64,000 nucleotides of DNA from Oxytricha trifallax (lineage: Eukaryota > Ciliophora > Spirotrichea > Sporadotrichida > Oxytrichidae): positions 1-64,000 of the forward strand of contig ARYC01001125.1 of NCBI GenBank assembly GCA_000711775.1. The letters run 5' to 3'. Below the pieces are notes generated by a model. The model saw only the letters and a list, made by a program, of their open reading frames with translations. It was not told the DNA's origin and did no database searches. Both the position numbers and the translations under genes were made by a program. Below, in pieces: positions 11,630 to 22,245 of the stretch; position 1 is the first letter of the stretch, and every line of letters begins with the position of its first letter.

Positions 11630-13119
11630 TCAGAGCCCCTTGTTGTAGTAGTATCTCTCAACAATTTGTCCCTTTGAATTTCTTAAAGCATGGAATTCTT
11701 CTTCGATTTCAGTGTTCTTGAGTTCACCTTTAGGGGGGAACAGAGAAACTGAGAGTGGGAGAGCGATCCAGAGAGAGAATGTGATGACAGCTAACTCAAG
11801 GATTGTTTTGGGTGCTCTGGATTTAGGGATCATTTTTAGTTTATCAAGCACAGCCATAGAAACTCCGGGGAGGATGAAAATTGGGAAGGAAAGTGCCATT
11901 CTTGAGAAGGAGGTTTGAATGACTGCCTTCTCAGCACATTTCTTTGAGATTCCCATGCATTCCCCATCCTCATCATACACCTTAATACCTCTGCTCATTT
12001 CTCCCATTCTCATGCAATAAGTGTTCAGGAAACCAGCAGATGCCACTGCCAAATAACTGATATTAACTAATAAAATTTTTATTTAAAAAATATTCAAATA
12101 AACTTTTGATTAAAATTTAAAATTATCATATTTTCAATTTAATTAAAAATGTTCTTTATTTTAGGGTTCTTATATAAAAGAAGTTCACACTACTAAATTA
12201 CTTTTTGAATATAATTTCTTAAAAAAAATAAAATATCAACTATTCAAATTGATTTGTTATTTCTTAAGAAGTGCTTATTCCATCAATAAATTAGAATTTG
12301 AATAACTTTATATTGACCAATAATACTGGTAGCTAGAACTGCCATACCTCCAGTGAGACCTTTAGTCATGTTATGAGATAGCTTTCTCAATCCCACACTG
12401 ATAGTAATTGAGGAGGTGACTGCGGCAGTGTACCCAAATAGAATATCTCCTGTAGTTTACTATGATGATGCATTTCTATTTCCAAAGTTCATGCCTGCAT
12501 TGTAAGTTTAGTTGATCCATTTAATCAAAAAAATGAATTCATCATAGAAATTGCTGAATTATTAGAAATTAGTTCTATGAGAAAATTTAATTTAAAATTG
12601 CCAGAAAGCTGTGTTCATTGGAGTAGGGGGTGTCATAAGCATACCGAAAATGATTGGCAAGTTAGTGGGAACGAATGCACACATTCTCATGACCCAGGGG
12701 ACTGGTTGATTGGTATCAGGGTGAATGGATGCATTTACTATGGTCTTGTACTTTCTCAATTAATTAATCTCGGATTCAGTTAACATCACATTCTTTCCGC
12801 TTTAGTCTGCATCTCTCTCCCTAGTTCTTTGTTTTTCGAGCTCTGCCTGCATCTTTGAGACTTGATCGTTGGTGTATAGTGAGTTCCTATAAGGTAAAGA
12901 ATTAACATATTGTTCATTAAAGTAAAGGCATCATGTTAGATCAACATTGGAGAGTAATAGCATTATGAAATGTTCTATTAAACCCCAAAACACAATATAT
13001 CCATATAATTGTTATTGGATTCACACTTACATTGGGTTGAAGACCTGGAAGAAGTGCCCTACTCTGCCAAAGTAGGTGTTCATATTGTACTCTGGGTCGT
13101 CAAGTCTATAAGCCCTCAT
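11630..13119 (-). CDS. Sideroflexin (mitochondrial amino-acid carrier family)
   Basis: ATG 13117-13119 (MRAYRLDDPEYNMNTYFGRV) to TGA 11630-11632, about 350 residues. Diagnostic features run in order: FGRVGHFF near the start, HPDTNQPVPWVMRM (about 12700), PTPMNTAFWQ joined to WINQTYNAGMNFGNRNA, GMAVLATS, the CMRMGEMSRGIKVYDEDGE segment (about 12000), and the family's C-terminal VERYYYNKGL. Known: sideroflexins are inner-mitochondrial-membrane carriers; SFXN1 transports serine. Inferred: a similar role. An intron of about 130 nt begins with GTAAGTG at about 13029, and two IESs (12522-12599 and 12056-12312) interrupt the gene. Confidence 0.93.
12056..12312. other. IES in sideroflexin gene, pointer ATA
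   Basis: 257 bp, very AT-rich. ATA at 12053-12055 and 12310-12312. Excision joins SIIGQY to LAVASAGFLN in frame. Confidence 0.7.
12522..12599. other. IES in sideroflexin gene, pointer ATT
   Basis: 78 bp between ATT at 12519-12521 and ATT at 12597-12599. Excision restores the invariant family sequence NTAFWQWINQ across the junction. Confidence 0.8.
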
Positions 13120-13699
13120 TTTTTGTTTGTTATCCTCTAAATTTTAAACTCAAATATAAGTTTATTTATTATCTTTATGCTTTTTATGAACTTTATTTAC
13201 TTATTGTTTATATATAATAATAAATCAATCAATATTAACTAAATACAAAAATTTTATTTTTAGGTTTTTAAATGTGCCATCAGATATTGCAAAATATAAA
13301 TTATAAAGAAAGTACATATGATTTAATGATTTAATATATTATAAATACTTTATTTGCAATAGTATGTTGAATATTAGTTAGTAAAGAAATTTATTTAAAT
13401 AAAATATGAGATATTTAGGACTGTAATATTTGATAAATATTCATCAGAGAAGATTTATCGCAAATCTATTAACTCATTCGCATTTTAATTTATTTCTGTA
13501 ATCTTATTTATGAAAAAATCTGACTACAAAATGGTATAATCCACTTTAAGAAAAATAAAATTGAAAAATTAATTAGAATTATATTTGGAAAGTAATTTTA
13601 AATAATTTTTACTACAAATAATTTCTGAAAATAAGCTATAGGTATCAGAAAGACTATCAATACCATTTAATCTCCGATATTAAATTTTAAAAATGTCGC
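13120..13699. other. AT-rich intergenic or germline-limited DNA
   Basis: About 580 bp with no reading frame or conserved signal that I can support. Confidence 0.5.
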
Positions 13700-14071
13700 T
13701 CAACTTAAGTATAACTTTTAGAAATCCCTGAATGCAACGTTTCCAGTGCCATTAGGGTCGCACTACTCCATAAAGTCCTGCAAATCCTGCTCGCTAACTG
13801 GAAAATCCAAATAATTTGCCAATACTTGCTTAATTTCATTTGGTGTTATGTAACTCTTGTCTCTTTTATCGAATAGTCTGAAGGCCTCTCTCGCTTCTTC
13901 GTCTTTGCCACCTTATTTCCAACGGTAACCGATTACTAGCTTCACGGTGTCGAAGTCTACACTTTGTCTGTTTAGAAACTGGGAGTCTGCTTTCTTGAGC
14001 TCATCGTCGATTTCCTTCTTGGACATTTTATGGAAACCGAAATTATGCAGAATGTTCCTGAAATGGGCCAT
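13700..14071 (-). CDS. EF-hand (calmodulin-like) protein
   Basis: ATG 14069-14071 (MAHFRNILHNFGFHK) to TGA 13700-13702, 123 residues, no interruption. The C-terminal half carries two helix-loop-helix units: EAREAFRLFDKRDKSYITPNE, with a degenerate loop, and DFMEQCDPNGTGNVAFRDF, with a better loop (D-x-N-x-T-G). The spacing is as in a calmodulin lobe. The N-terminal half is helical and charged. Inferred: calcium-binding or structural EF-hand protein; the first loop has lost its usual acidic positions and may not bind calcium. Complete and short, so it is probably a whole gene. Confidence 0.75.
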
Positions 14072-14345
14072 ACTTTTATATATAAATAGTATAGGAATAT
14101 ATTTTACTTAGCATTTATTAGTAAAGGAATATTAAAATACTTATAAAGCACCTATGTGTAAATTATGATTAAAAGTTTCAATAAAAATTATTTAAATTTT
14201 TATTATATAGCAATATAAATATAAAAATTAATTATATATTTATATTTTTACAATTTAATGAAATAAAATATAATTATTATATTATTAATATATTTATTTA
14301 TAGTATATATTATTTGATTCTTACTTATTTATTTTTATTATTTAT

Positions 14346-17300
14346 TCATTATGAAAAGGGGGCTTTATAACTAGATTCTTCCTTATCATAAAAAGTGAAT
14401 GCATCTTGCAAGTCAGCTAAGAGATCTCCTGGAAGAGGGTATAATGACAACTTAGAGGCATCAACTCTGGTTGAATTCATGAAAGCGTTTTACTTTGCAA
14501 GAATTGTGTGGCGACGCTAAGATTCCATTAGATTTAAATAAATTAATTAAAATACACTAAATGTAAACAATTATTAGTATTTTATTCTGAATTATATTAT
14601 TTTTAAACAATGTTAATCAGAGCTCATGATTAATTCAATAAATTCCAAATAAAAAGCTTAAATATCATAATAGTGTTAAACAGTGATGTATCCCCAATTA
14701 TCTTACCTTGGCATTGAAGAAATCAGAGTAACTCTTGAATTCATTGCTGAGTCTCTTATCTGGGGTGTTAAGGAACTTGGCCTCATTACCGATTCTCTTT
14801 AGGAACGCATCATATATCTCATTTTGAATGTTGTTGTGATGGAAGCGAGTTTCCTCTTGTTTGTAATCTTCAAATAGTGTCTTGACTTCATCCTCCAATT
14901 TGTTTTTCTCTTAGTCGAGATTTTAAACGACGGCATCGTATTGCTTCTTTTTCTCGTTGTAGATAGCTTCTAAGTCTGAGAACTTCTGTCTGAAACCTTA
15001 AAAACAGGAAATAAGTTTAAGAAATTTAGATAAAAACCTCTGAGCTTCTTGATTTCTGGGGCAAGCTTTTGCTTCTTTTCTTTCACTTCATTTTCAATTT
15101 GTGTAACAACCACAGTGATCTCTTGAAGAGTTTCCTCTAAAAATAAATATAATATATAGTAAAGTCTTTTTTGTTGTTAAGCAACTGGTTATTCTCTGAA
15201 ACTTGGACTAAGTTGGCTTGAACATTTTGGATGCCTGAGATACCTCTTTACTTCTCTAGGTCTCTCATGAACTCATCCAAGTTGTCTGCTCTGCTCTTCA
15301 AAATACTTTCAGTTCTTGACAAAACAGTGACTATTAAAAAGCTATAAAAGATCAGATTGATTTTTAAATGACTTCAGACTTGATTTCAGTGATGACCTTT
15401 TTCATTTGCTTGTACTGTGCATTCAAAACCCCAAAATCCGTTAATGTGGTTTATAGGTGCTTTGTTTTGTAGAAAATTTGTTAAAAGTTGGGGTTATCAA
15501 TAGGATTTAATGTGAAATTTATAGTAAATGTATTTAATTTACTCACTCAAAGTGCACTTTTGGATCATGTGGGAGAGGTCTGAAATTTATCTTACTTAAC
15601 CACAACTTTATTTATTCGATTGATATGTCTGATCTTGAGTTTGTTTTTCGTATTAATGATTCTGCCATTTGTTTCATTGATTGAGAGACCCTCGTTTGTC
15701 AATTAATTGCTATATTCTTTGTTTAGCATCCTTCTCGCATCTTGTAGACTAGTATTCATTGCGAGGCATTTCGCACTCTATTATCATTGCTGCCATAGGC
15801 CACATATTCCATTGATAGTCTCCATCTCTCCGTCTTCTTTTTCTGAATAATAGCCTGGAGTTTCCATAACACTTCCTTTCCTTGATACTTCCATTCTTAA
15901 TGATCTGTTTAAGTCAATAATTGTCACTCCTACAAGTGAGAAGTTTATCATAATATTCTCAGGCTTAAAATCTCTATGTACAAAGCCTAACTTATGTAGC
16001 TCTTTTATACCTTGTAAGGTTAAAGCTGCTATTACAGCAAACTACTTATAATTCCTTTGATCCGTAATGAAATCTCTGAGGGTCATTTCATAGAGTGGGA
16101 GCCTGAAAGCAATATGATTCTTTGCAAAGAGAACAGCATCTAGCTTGATTAAGTAACTACAGTCTTTAAACTTTGCTTGAGTAAGAACTTGATATTCATT
16201 TGTAAACTCCATTTAGTACTTATCATCAATTAAGAGATAATGATGATCATTGATGACTTTCTTATCAAAGGATTCTTCTAATATAAGGTAACTTTAAAGA
16301 GAAGTGTCTAGTCTATTTTAAACAAGGACTGGTATTTTCTTGTATTGAATCTTGATCATAATTTTGTTATTTCAGAGGTCAGTTGGTAGCGTGACTTCCT
16401 TACGCACTCTAACTCTCTAGCTTATTCAGACAATACAACCTTAGAATATTCCCTCGCTTTTCTTTTGTTGAGAAGCTTCAGCTCAACTTCATCTTTTTCA
16501 ATTTCTATATCTTTCTTGTGAGGTTTTAAAAGATGATTCTTCAAGTCTCTTGTATGAGAGTATTGGTTATGCCACTCGAAGCAATGATACTTTCCATCAA
16601 TCTTATCACGTTTTAAGTATTTAGTGAGCTTGGCTCGTCTATGCTCCTTCATATGTCTATACCAGCTTGATTTATGAGATAAATCTCTCTCACATAGCTC
16701 AAAGAAGTATACTTCAACTTCCTCAGTTTTAATAGGAATTAATTAATACCTTTCTCCTCCCCACTGTCTCCCACACACTTGTTTGCCATTTATTATATAT
16801 TATTAATTTCTAATTTGATAGCAGAGACCTCAAATAATAGCTCTAGTAGTTCTTTATGAGAGTTCATCTCGCAGTTATCACACTTTTTATTCCGCCAAAA
16901 GGTAAGTATCATTCAGTTTGATGGAAGTGCTGTTGTTTTTCTTAAAATTTTAGCAATCATAATTAAATTTGAATTTAAAATTATAAAACTGCCTATATAA
17001 CTGAGATATTTGCAAGCCTAAAAGTTTTAAGAGAAATTCTTAGAGTATTAGATATGAAAAATGAGTATTAGGAGACGATCAAGCTCTAAATATGGGTGAA
17101 AGAGTAACCATTGTTACTTTCAATAATAAGTTTATTACAGCACTTACCAATTTAGGAGGTCCACCTAATTAAGTACTTGCTGTTTTTGGAGGTACTTTGT
17201 GATTTTGTGATTAAATTTGGGTACTCCTAATTAAGTACTAGCATTTTAGAGCTGCTCCTAATTAAGCATATACCAATTTAAATTAAAAAATATGGAACTA

Positions 17301-20300
17301 TAACAGTAGAAATAATATCAATCTCTCAAGTTTGAAACCAGTTCTCAAAACCTTCTCCATATCCTTCTTAGAGGTTGACCTCCTATAGGATGCCCATATT
17401 TAATAGTAAGTTTACAGAAGTATATAATTGAAATCAATAAACTTAAATTTGAATTCATTTCTTAGATCTGTAAACAAGATGGAGTCAATAAATGATGCAA
17501 TGAAAAGAGTGCAAGCACAAGAATTTATTCAAAAATTTAGAAGCAAGGAGGATTTGCACCGCTACCTGGTACAGCAAGGAAATGAACTCATAGTAACTTA
17601 TCTAGATTAAATACTTGATTTGCTCCTGCCAACGATGGTAGGTACTAAAATTTCATTTCTAAGAGCGATACTCTGCAAAGAGAAGAAAGCACTGATACCT
17701 TAAGATGTACAGTTTCCAGAAATTCCGGACTATCCTGAAATCTCAGTGACTACTAAGAGGCAGTTTTCTATTAAATTACCTGAAAGAAAACTACTTCTTT
17801 GGCACACTTGCAACTATAAAATGTGATTACATGAAGGAAATTTTTTTAAGAATCTCATAAAAAGAGGCACAGAAATCACCAGAAGACAAGAGCAAGCAAG
17901 GCATTAAGATAAATGAGGGCTGGCTGTCATAGCTTCAGAAGCAACCTAATATATATAGTAAGATTTAAAGCTAAGATCTTAAGAAAAATCTGGAATTGGC
18001 ATTTTCTTGATGAAGGAATAGAGAAAACTTAACAGAGAGCGATAGTCGCAGACAAAGTATGAAGTTAGCAAGAGAGTTGATTTAAATATTTAGCCCCCAG
18101 AGTCAATAAACATAGATGCTGGAGTTGGCAGTAAGAGAAGAAACCTAGGAGGAGTGAAGTAACAGAGGAAGATAAGAAAGAGAAGCCAGCTCCTACGAAA
18201 GAATTTATTTTAAATGTGAATTTTATATTCATTTACTTAACTCTAATACTTATTTATATACATTCACTCTCCCTTCTCTAGCACACTTTTAAGCAAACTA
18301 ATTATCTATTCTCTTTGCTGAACTTTTAAAAATATCTATTGTATAGATAGGCAGGTCATGCATAAGGTGATATAGCAGCAGTTTCTTGTAATGAGCTTTA
18401 ATATACCCCAGTAGAACTCAATTCCATTAGACAATAGCCTGTAAGGCATGTTGAACACTAGTGTTATTCTAAGTTGTTAATAACTCTACCTTGTTATTTT
18501 TGGCCTTATAAACAAAAAGATTATCAACGACTAGAATAATCTCTTATTCTGGGTACTTCTCTCTCAGCTACTCTAAGAACTTTATTTACTGCTCTGTCTT
18601 AATAGAGCGAGTATGAATAATATAAGTCTCTAAACCAGCATCTTCGCTAATACCTCCAAGAATTGCCATTGTTTATACCTTGACTTTCTAGTCATATATC
18701 TCTATATTACTATGTCTCTAATACAAAGACTTCTAGATGAAAGTATTGAAGGTAAACACAGCTTCATCAGCATGTATAAACTTTATATTACTCTATTAAG
18801 CTCTCTGCATTTAATCATATAAATAATTTAAAATTGTTGTTGTAAAATGGCAGAGTGAAATCAATCACTCTCTTGATACGATTCACACCTTTGTAAAAGA
18901 TACCATATCGTTTATAAATGTAAGCAACAGATAATGTAGAGATCTTAAAATCAGGGAACTGGTGTTGAAACATAGCAGCTCGTTGGTAGAGAGAGAAGTG
19001 AGCCCGATAGTTGAAAGGTTTTTCATTGATAATATAGCCAATATAATTTTATAGAAACTTTGACTTCCTCTAAGTTTTAGAATCCAGCAATTATTGCTTT
19101 AGTTATACTGCTATAAGGCAGTGGAAGCGAAATAGACTTCGCTTTAAAAAAAGGAGTGCAATATACTTATAGTTCTTAACTGGTTTGACTTATTCACTGT
19201 ATATATTACATCCATATCGAAGTTTAAACACTAAATCTATATACTCTTCATCATATATAGACCCCAAAAGCTTGTAATTTTGTCTCGCATTTAATTAATA
19301 ATCCCAACCCCAACAAATTCCCTACAAATCAAAGCACTTATAAACCTCAATAAGAGTTTAGGGTTTGATTCTTACCTCTAAGGTTGGCAGCATATTGCTT
19401 GAAATCATCACGCTTCATATACTTTCCACCGCGAGTCTTGGCATATTCGCTTTCCTTATCATTCATCAGCTTCTCTAAGGCAATCTTCTCAGTATCTAAC
19501 TTCTTTACCTCCTCCATCTTTTACTCCTTCTTTTTGGAGACAGCGGTGGCCTGGGATTTGTAAATTGCCAATTTATCGTCTGCTGGAGCATTTTGCCTTA
19601 TCTTATCATCTAGCAATTGGCATTCTCTTTGGAGTCTCTTGACATCGTTATTGTTTCTTATAATTCATAAATTGTAGAAAATTGAGAGACAATCTTCTTT
19701 TATTCCTTATTTCGAAATAGTCAATCTCTCAAGCTCACTTTGAGTAGTCATTGGCTCTTGTAAGACCAATTCAATTCTCTGAAGTCTATCTTGCTTATCT
19801 TAAAGTTCTCTACCAAGAATATCATAGCAGAGTTCTCTGTTTCTTCTTGTCTCAGTCCTCAAATTCTCAAGCATCTTATCTGGTGTCACATTGTCTGAGT
19901 ACATTTTCTTGATGTCAAAGAATTAGAAAATTAAATTAAATTCTTAACTAGATTATAAATAATAATTTTAATATGAATATTTTTATCATATAAATTACAT
20001 TTTGTACACATCTTTATATTTAAATTTAATTAATATACTAAATTAATTATATTTTATTTTTAATTAATTAATTTAAAGCTATCAAGCATTTTAAATTATG
20101 AGTGCAAAATTTTTATTAAAAAGTAAATTAAAGTATAAAAATAATTTATTTTTAAATTATAATAAAGATTAAAGCAATAATTTTCTTAATCTAATCTTTA
20201 GAAAATAAAAAAATTAATAATTCGCATATTTATGATTAAGATATTATCTTAATCATTAAATTGTTTGAAGTAATTTTCACTAAATCTTTGCTTTACTGTG

Positions 20301-21251
20301 AGGAGTTGTGATTCGAAGAACTCAATCATGTTATTAAGTTCACGCTCCTTCTCGTTTAACTTAGCATCCTATTCCTGCTCCTTTCTGAGCTTTGAGGTGC
20401 TTTCAAGCAAGGCCTAGAAGTCTTCTTTGTTTGACTTGGTCTTGAAGAGATTGATCTTAGTCAACAGTTATTCTTTTTCCTGTTCAAGTTGCTGAATCTC
20501 TTTCTTGAGGTCACCTGGATTCATGGATTCACCTCTGATTTGCTCGACGTTCAAGTGAGTAGCTTGGAACTCAGCCTGTAAATCTTTGTATATTTGGAAG
20601 GTTTCTCTCATGTCGTCGTCAACTAGGTACTCATCAGGGATTGCTAAGGGGACCAAGAACTTGGCAGTGTAAGCTTTACGTTGAAGTTCTTGCAGTCTGG
20701 TGATAATCCAATGCAAAATGTGCTGGACTGTCCTCTTATCACCATGAACCACATCTCTCATGAAGTTTGGGCTGTAATCAGAGGGATAGCCGAGTACCTT
20801 CAAGAAACCGCATATTCTTTCCTGGGTCTTGTCTTGGGTCTCCTTTTGGATATCAATTGCAAGATGCAAATTGTCGAGTTGACCTAAGAGTCTGTTTAAG
20901 AGCTCCAATAATTCAAGGCTAAAAATATGTTAAGAAAATAAGCTATTTATTTAGAATTACTTACGGAGGCTTATCATCAAATTCGACTAAACTGAGATTG
21001 CACATGAAAGGGGGTCTGTTCAAGCCATCTACGATTTGTTTGATCTCGGTAGTATCTAAAGCATGATTTAAGAAATCGGTTTTTATTGATAAAATCTTGA
21101 AATTATTCCATTTTACTATGACCACTTAAACTTACTGAGGTTTGGAGCCTTAGAGAACACCTTTTGTTGTTGCTGATTGCTTCCAAAGAGATTTGATTAA
21201 TCTATAAAAACAATAAACCAAGATGAAGAAGTTACTGAATCCTGTTTGCAT
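14346..21251 (-). CDS. IFT81: Intraflagellar transport protein IFT81, interrupted by a TBE transposon
   Basis: The first exon is tiny (MQTGF, ATG 21249-21251), followed by introns to about 20940. The calponin-homology-like N-terminus is clear (VDGLNRPPFMCNLSL; GFLKVLGYPSDY; LHWIITRLQELQRKAYTAKF, 20900-20650), then long coiled coil to TGA 14346-14348. The block DDFKQYAANLRGK...AQYKQMKKVITEIK aligns with the conserved FKRYVxKLRSK region of IFT81 and is split by the transposon. Known: IFT81 with IFT74 binds tubulin in IFT-B. Other interruptions: IES 19918-20255, an unresolved in-frame TGA segment near 19640-19690, and introns including 14517-14706. Homology to other IFT81s weakens in the last 60 residues. 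Confidence 0.93.
15600..16922 (-). pseudogene. TBE zinc-finger/protein-kinase gene (57-kDa type), degenerate
   Basis: ATG 16920-16922 (MILTFWRNKKCDNCEMN). C2H2-like units follow (LCERDLSHKSSWYRHMKEH; YHCFEWHNQYSHTRDLKNHL), then a protein-kinase domain with HRDFKPENIM (about 15970) and DLN in place of DFG. The frame shifts at least three times: near 16790, near 16345 and near 15815. In each zinc finger one expected Cys is replaced (Phe/Glu in the first, Trp in the second). Known: TBEs carry such a gene of uncertain function. Inferred: this copy is inactive. Sequence errors could explain single shifts, but not the Cys losses as well. Confidence 0.8.
17476..18217 (+). pseudogene. TBE third ORF (22-kDa type), degenerate
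   Basis: Opposite strand to the other two TBE genes, as expected for the element. It begins MESINDAMKRVQAQEF at 17476 (the frame is open from 17428) and runs in one frame to TGA at about 18217, about 247 codons, basic and Gln/Lys-rich. Two in-frame TGA codons occur inside it (about 17823 and 17916), so it cannot make the full protein unless edited by excision. Function unknown in the family. Identity rests on position and orientation rather than on a recognised motif. Confidence 0.6.
18290..19235 (-). pseudogene. TBE transposase (42-kDa type, DDE family), degenerate
   Basis: The N-terminal part includes AHFSLYQRAAMFQHQFPDF. The catalytic core shows two Asp motifs (IHADEAVFTFNTF, about 18760; EIILVVDNLFVYKA, about 18530) and a distal Glu (IEFYWG, about 18410) about 36 residues after the second Asp, as in the IS630/Tc1-type superfamily. 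Frame changes near 18825 (TGA) and near 18420 separate the catalytic residues into different frames. Known: TBE transposases act in germline genome rearrangement. Inferred: this copy is inactive. Confidence 0.82.
19918..20255. other. IES in IFT81, pointer TCA
   Basis: 338 bp, extremely AT-rich. TCA at 19915-19917 and 20253-20255. Excision joins NYFKQFND to IKKMYSDNVT in the IFT81 coiled coil. Confidence 0.7.
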
Positions 21252-22245
21252 TTATTGATTGTGGCAAAAGTCCTATTTTTTGAATTTAAATTATATATTA
21301 ATTTGATTTTCTAAATTTTCTATAACTCTCGATTCATAATTTAATAAATATCGAGAGAAAAAATGTTTTTATATTTTTGGGCACATTAAATTAAACGGGA
21401 TATCTGAAACATACTAAATGACCTTCTAAATTGGAATCTATAAACAAAATTATGAAATGAGTTATATCCATATAATTATAATTCTAATAATCATTAGACT
21501 TTATAATGAGATTGATAATTAATTTATAGAGGAATAATAACTGGTAAAAATAAAAAGATATGAACGATTATTTTGGACATAATTATAAAATCCTTTTACC
21601 CTTTTTGAGAGAAATTCCTTAAGGGTATGATTACAGAGATAATAAATTATTCAAAGAATTAAAATGTTTCAATGAAACTCCACTAAATTTTCTACTATAA
21701 GTTCTTAGAACATTTTTATTTACTATTATGATCTTTGAAGTTCTTAATTTTGATTTTAAACTATATTTTTAGTTGAGGTAATAAGAAAATATTATGAAAG
21801 ACTTAAAGAGTTTTTACTTTTTTATGATTTCTTTATTATGAAAGTTATGAGATTAAATATTTAATTTTTTAAAAAGTCACCAGAGACACATTAAGGACAA
21901 CAGTGAGAACTACTCTCTCTAAGTAAGACTTTTCAAAGATTTGAAATCTCTCTTGGAAATCAAGAGAAGATCAGTTTAACAAGGACATGGCGATGGTCTC
22001 GTTGGTTACTAAGATAGAAAGGCAGTTGGATTCGATAGATTCGTTGTTAACGATTGATTAATTGTAAAATCAACCTAATGCTTTTTAACGATTTATCATA
22101 CAGCAGCAAAAGATATATACATACTCGTAAAAGAGTAGATTATTTTTAATACAATTCACATCCAATTTCAACTTACATTTTGATTGAAAGTGTAAAGTAA
22201 AGTTAAACATTAATATACATGAAGTTGGAGTTAATAGGAATTTAG
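21252..22245. other. Mostly AT-rich spacer with one coding-like island
   Basis: No complete gene. At about 21880-22075 GC content rises and frames resembling coding sequence appear on the + strand, for example FNKDMAMVSLVTKIERQLDS at 21980-22040. It could be an isolated segment of another gene. See findings. Confidence 0.35.

Larger units (their letters stand above)
15424..19367. mobile_element. TBE (telomere-bearing element) transposon inside IFT81
   Basis: 3944 bp. One end begins CAAAACCCCAAAATCC at 15424, a near-perfect C4A4 telomere-like terminus. The other end is a decayed G4T4 version (TTTAGGGTTTG, 19357-19367). Both are flanked by ATT (15421-15423, 19368-19370), matching the known TBE preference for ANT. 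It carries the three known TBE genes: a DDE transposase, a zinc-finger/kinase gene and a third ORF on the opposite strand. All are damaged. Precise excision with one ATT kept restores the IFT81 frame, so this element behaves as a transposon-sized IES. Confidence 0.93.

Noticed and set aside
12056..12062. Pointer GTTATT at the second sideroflexin interruption
   Set aside because: The 6-bp repeat exists but joining at it puts the conserved C-terminal half out of frame; the shorter ATA pointer is the one that works.
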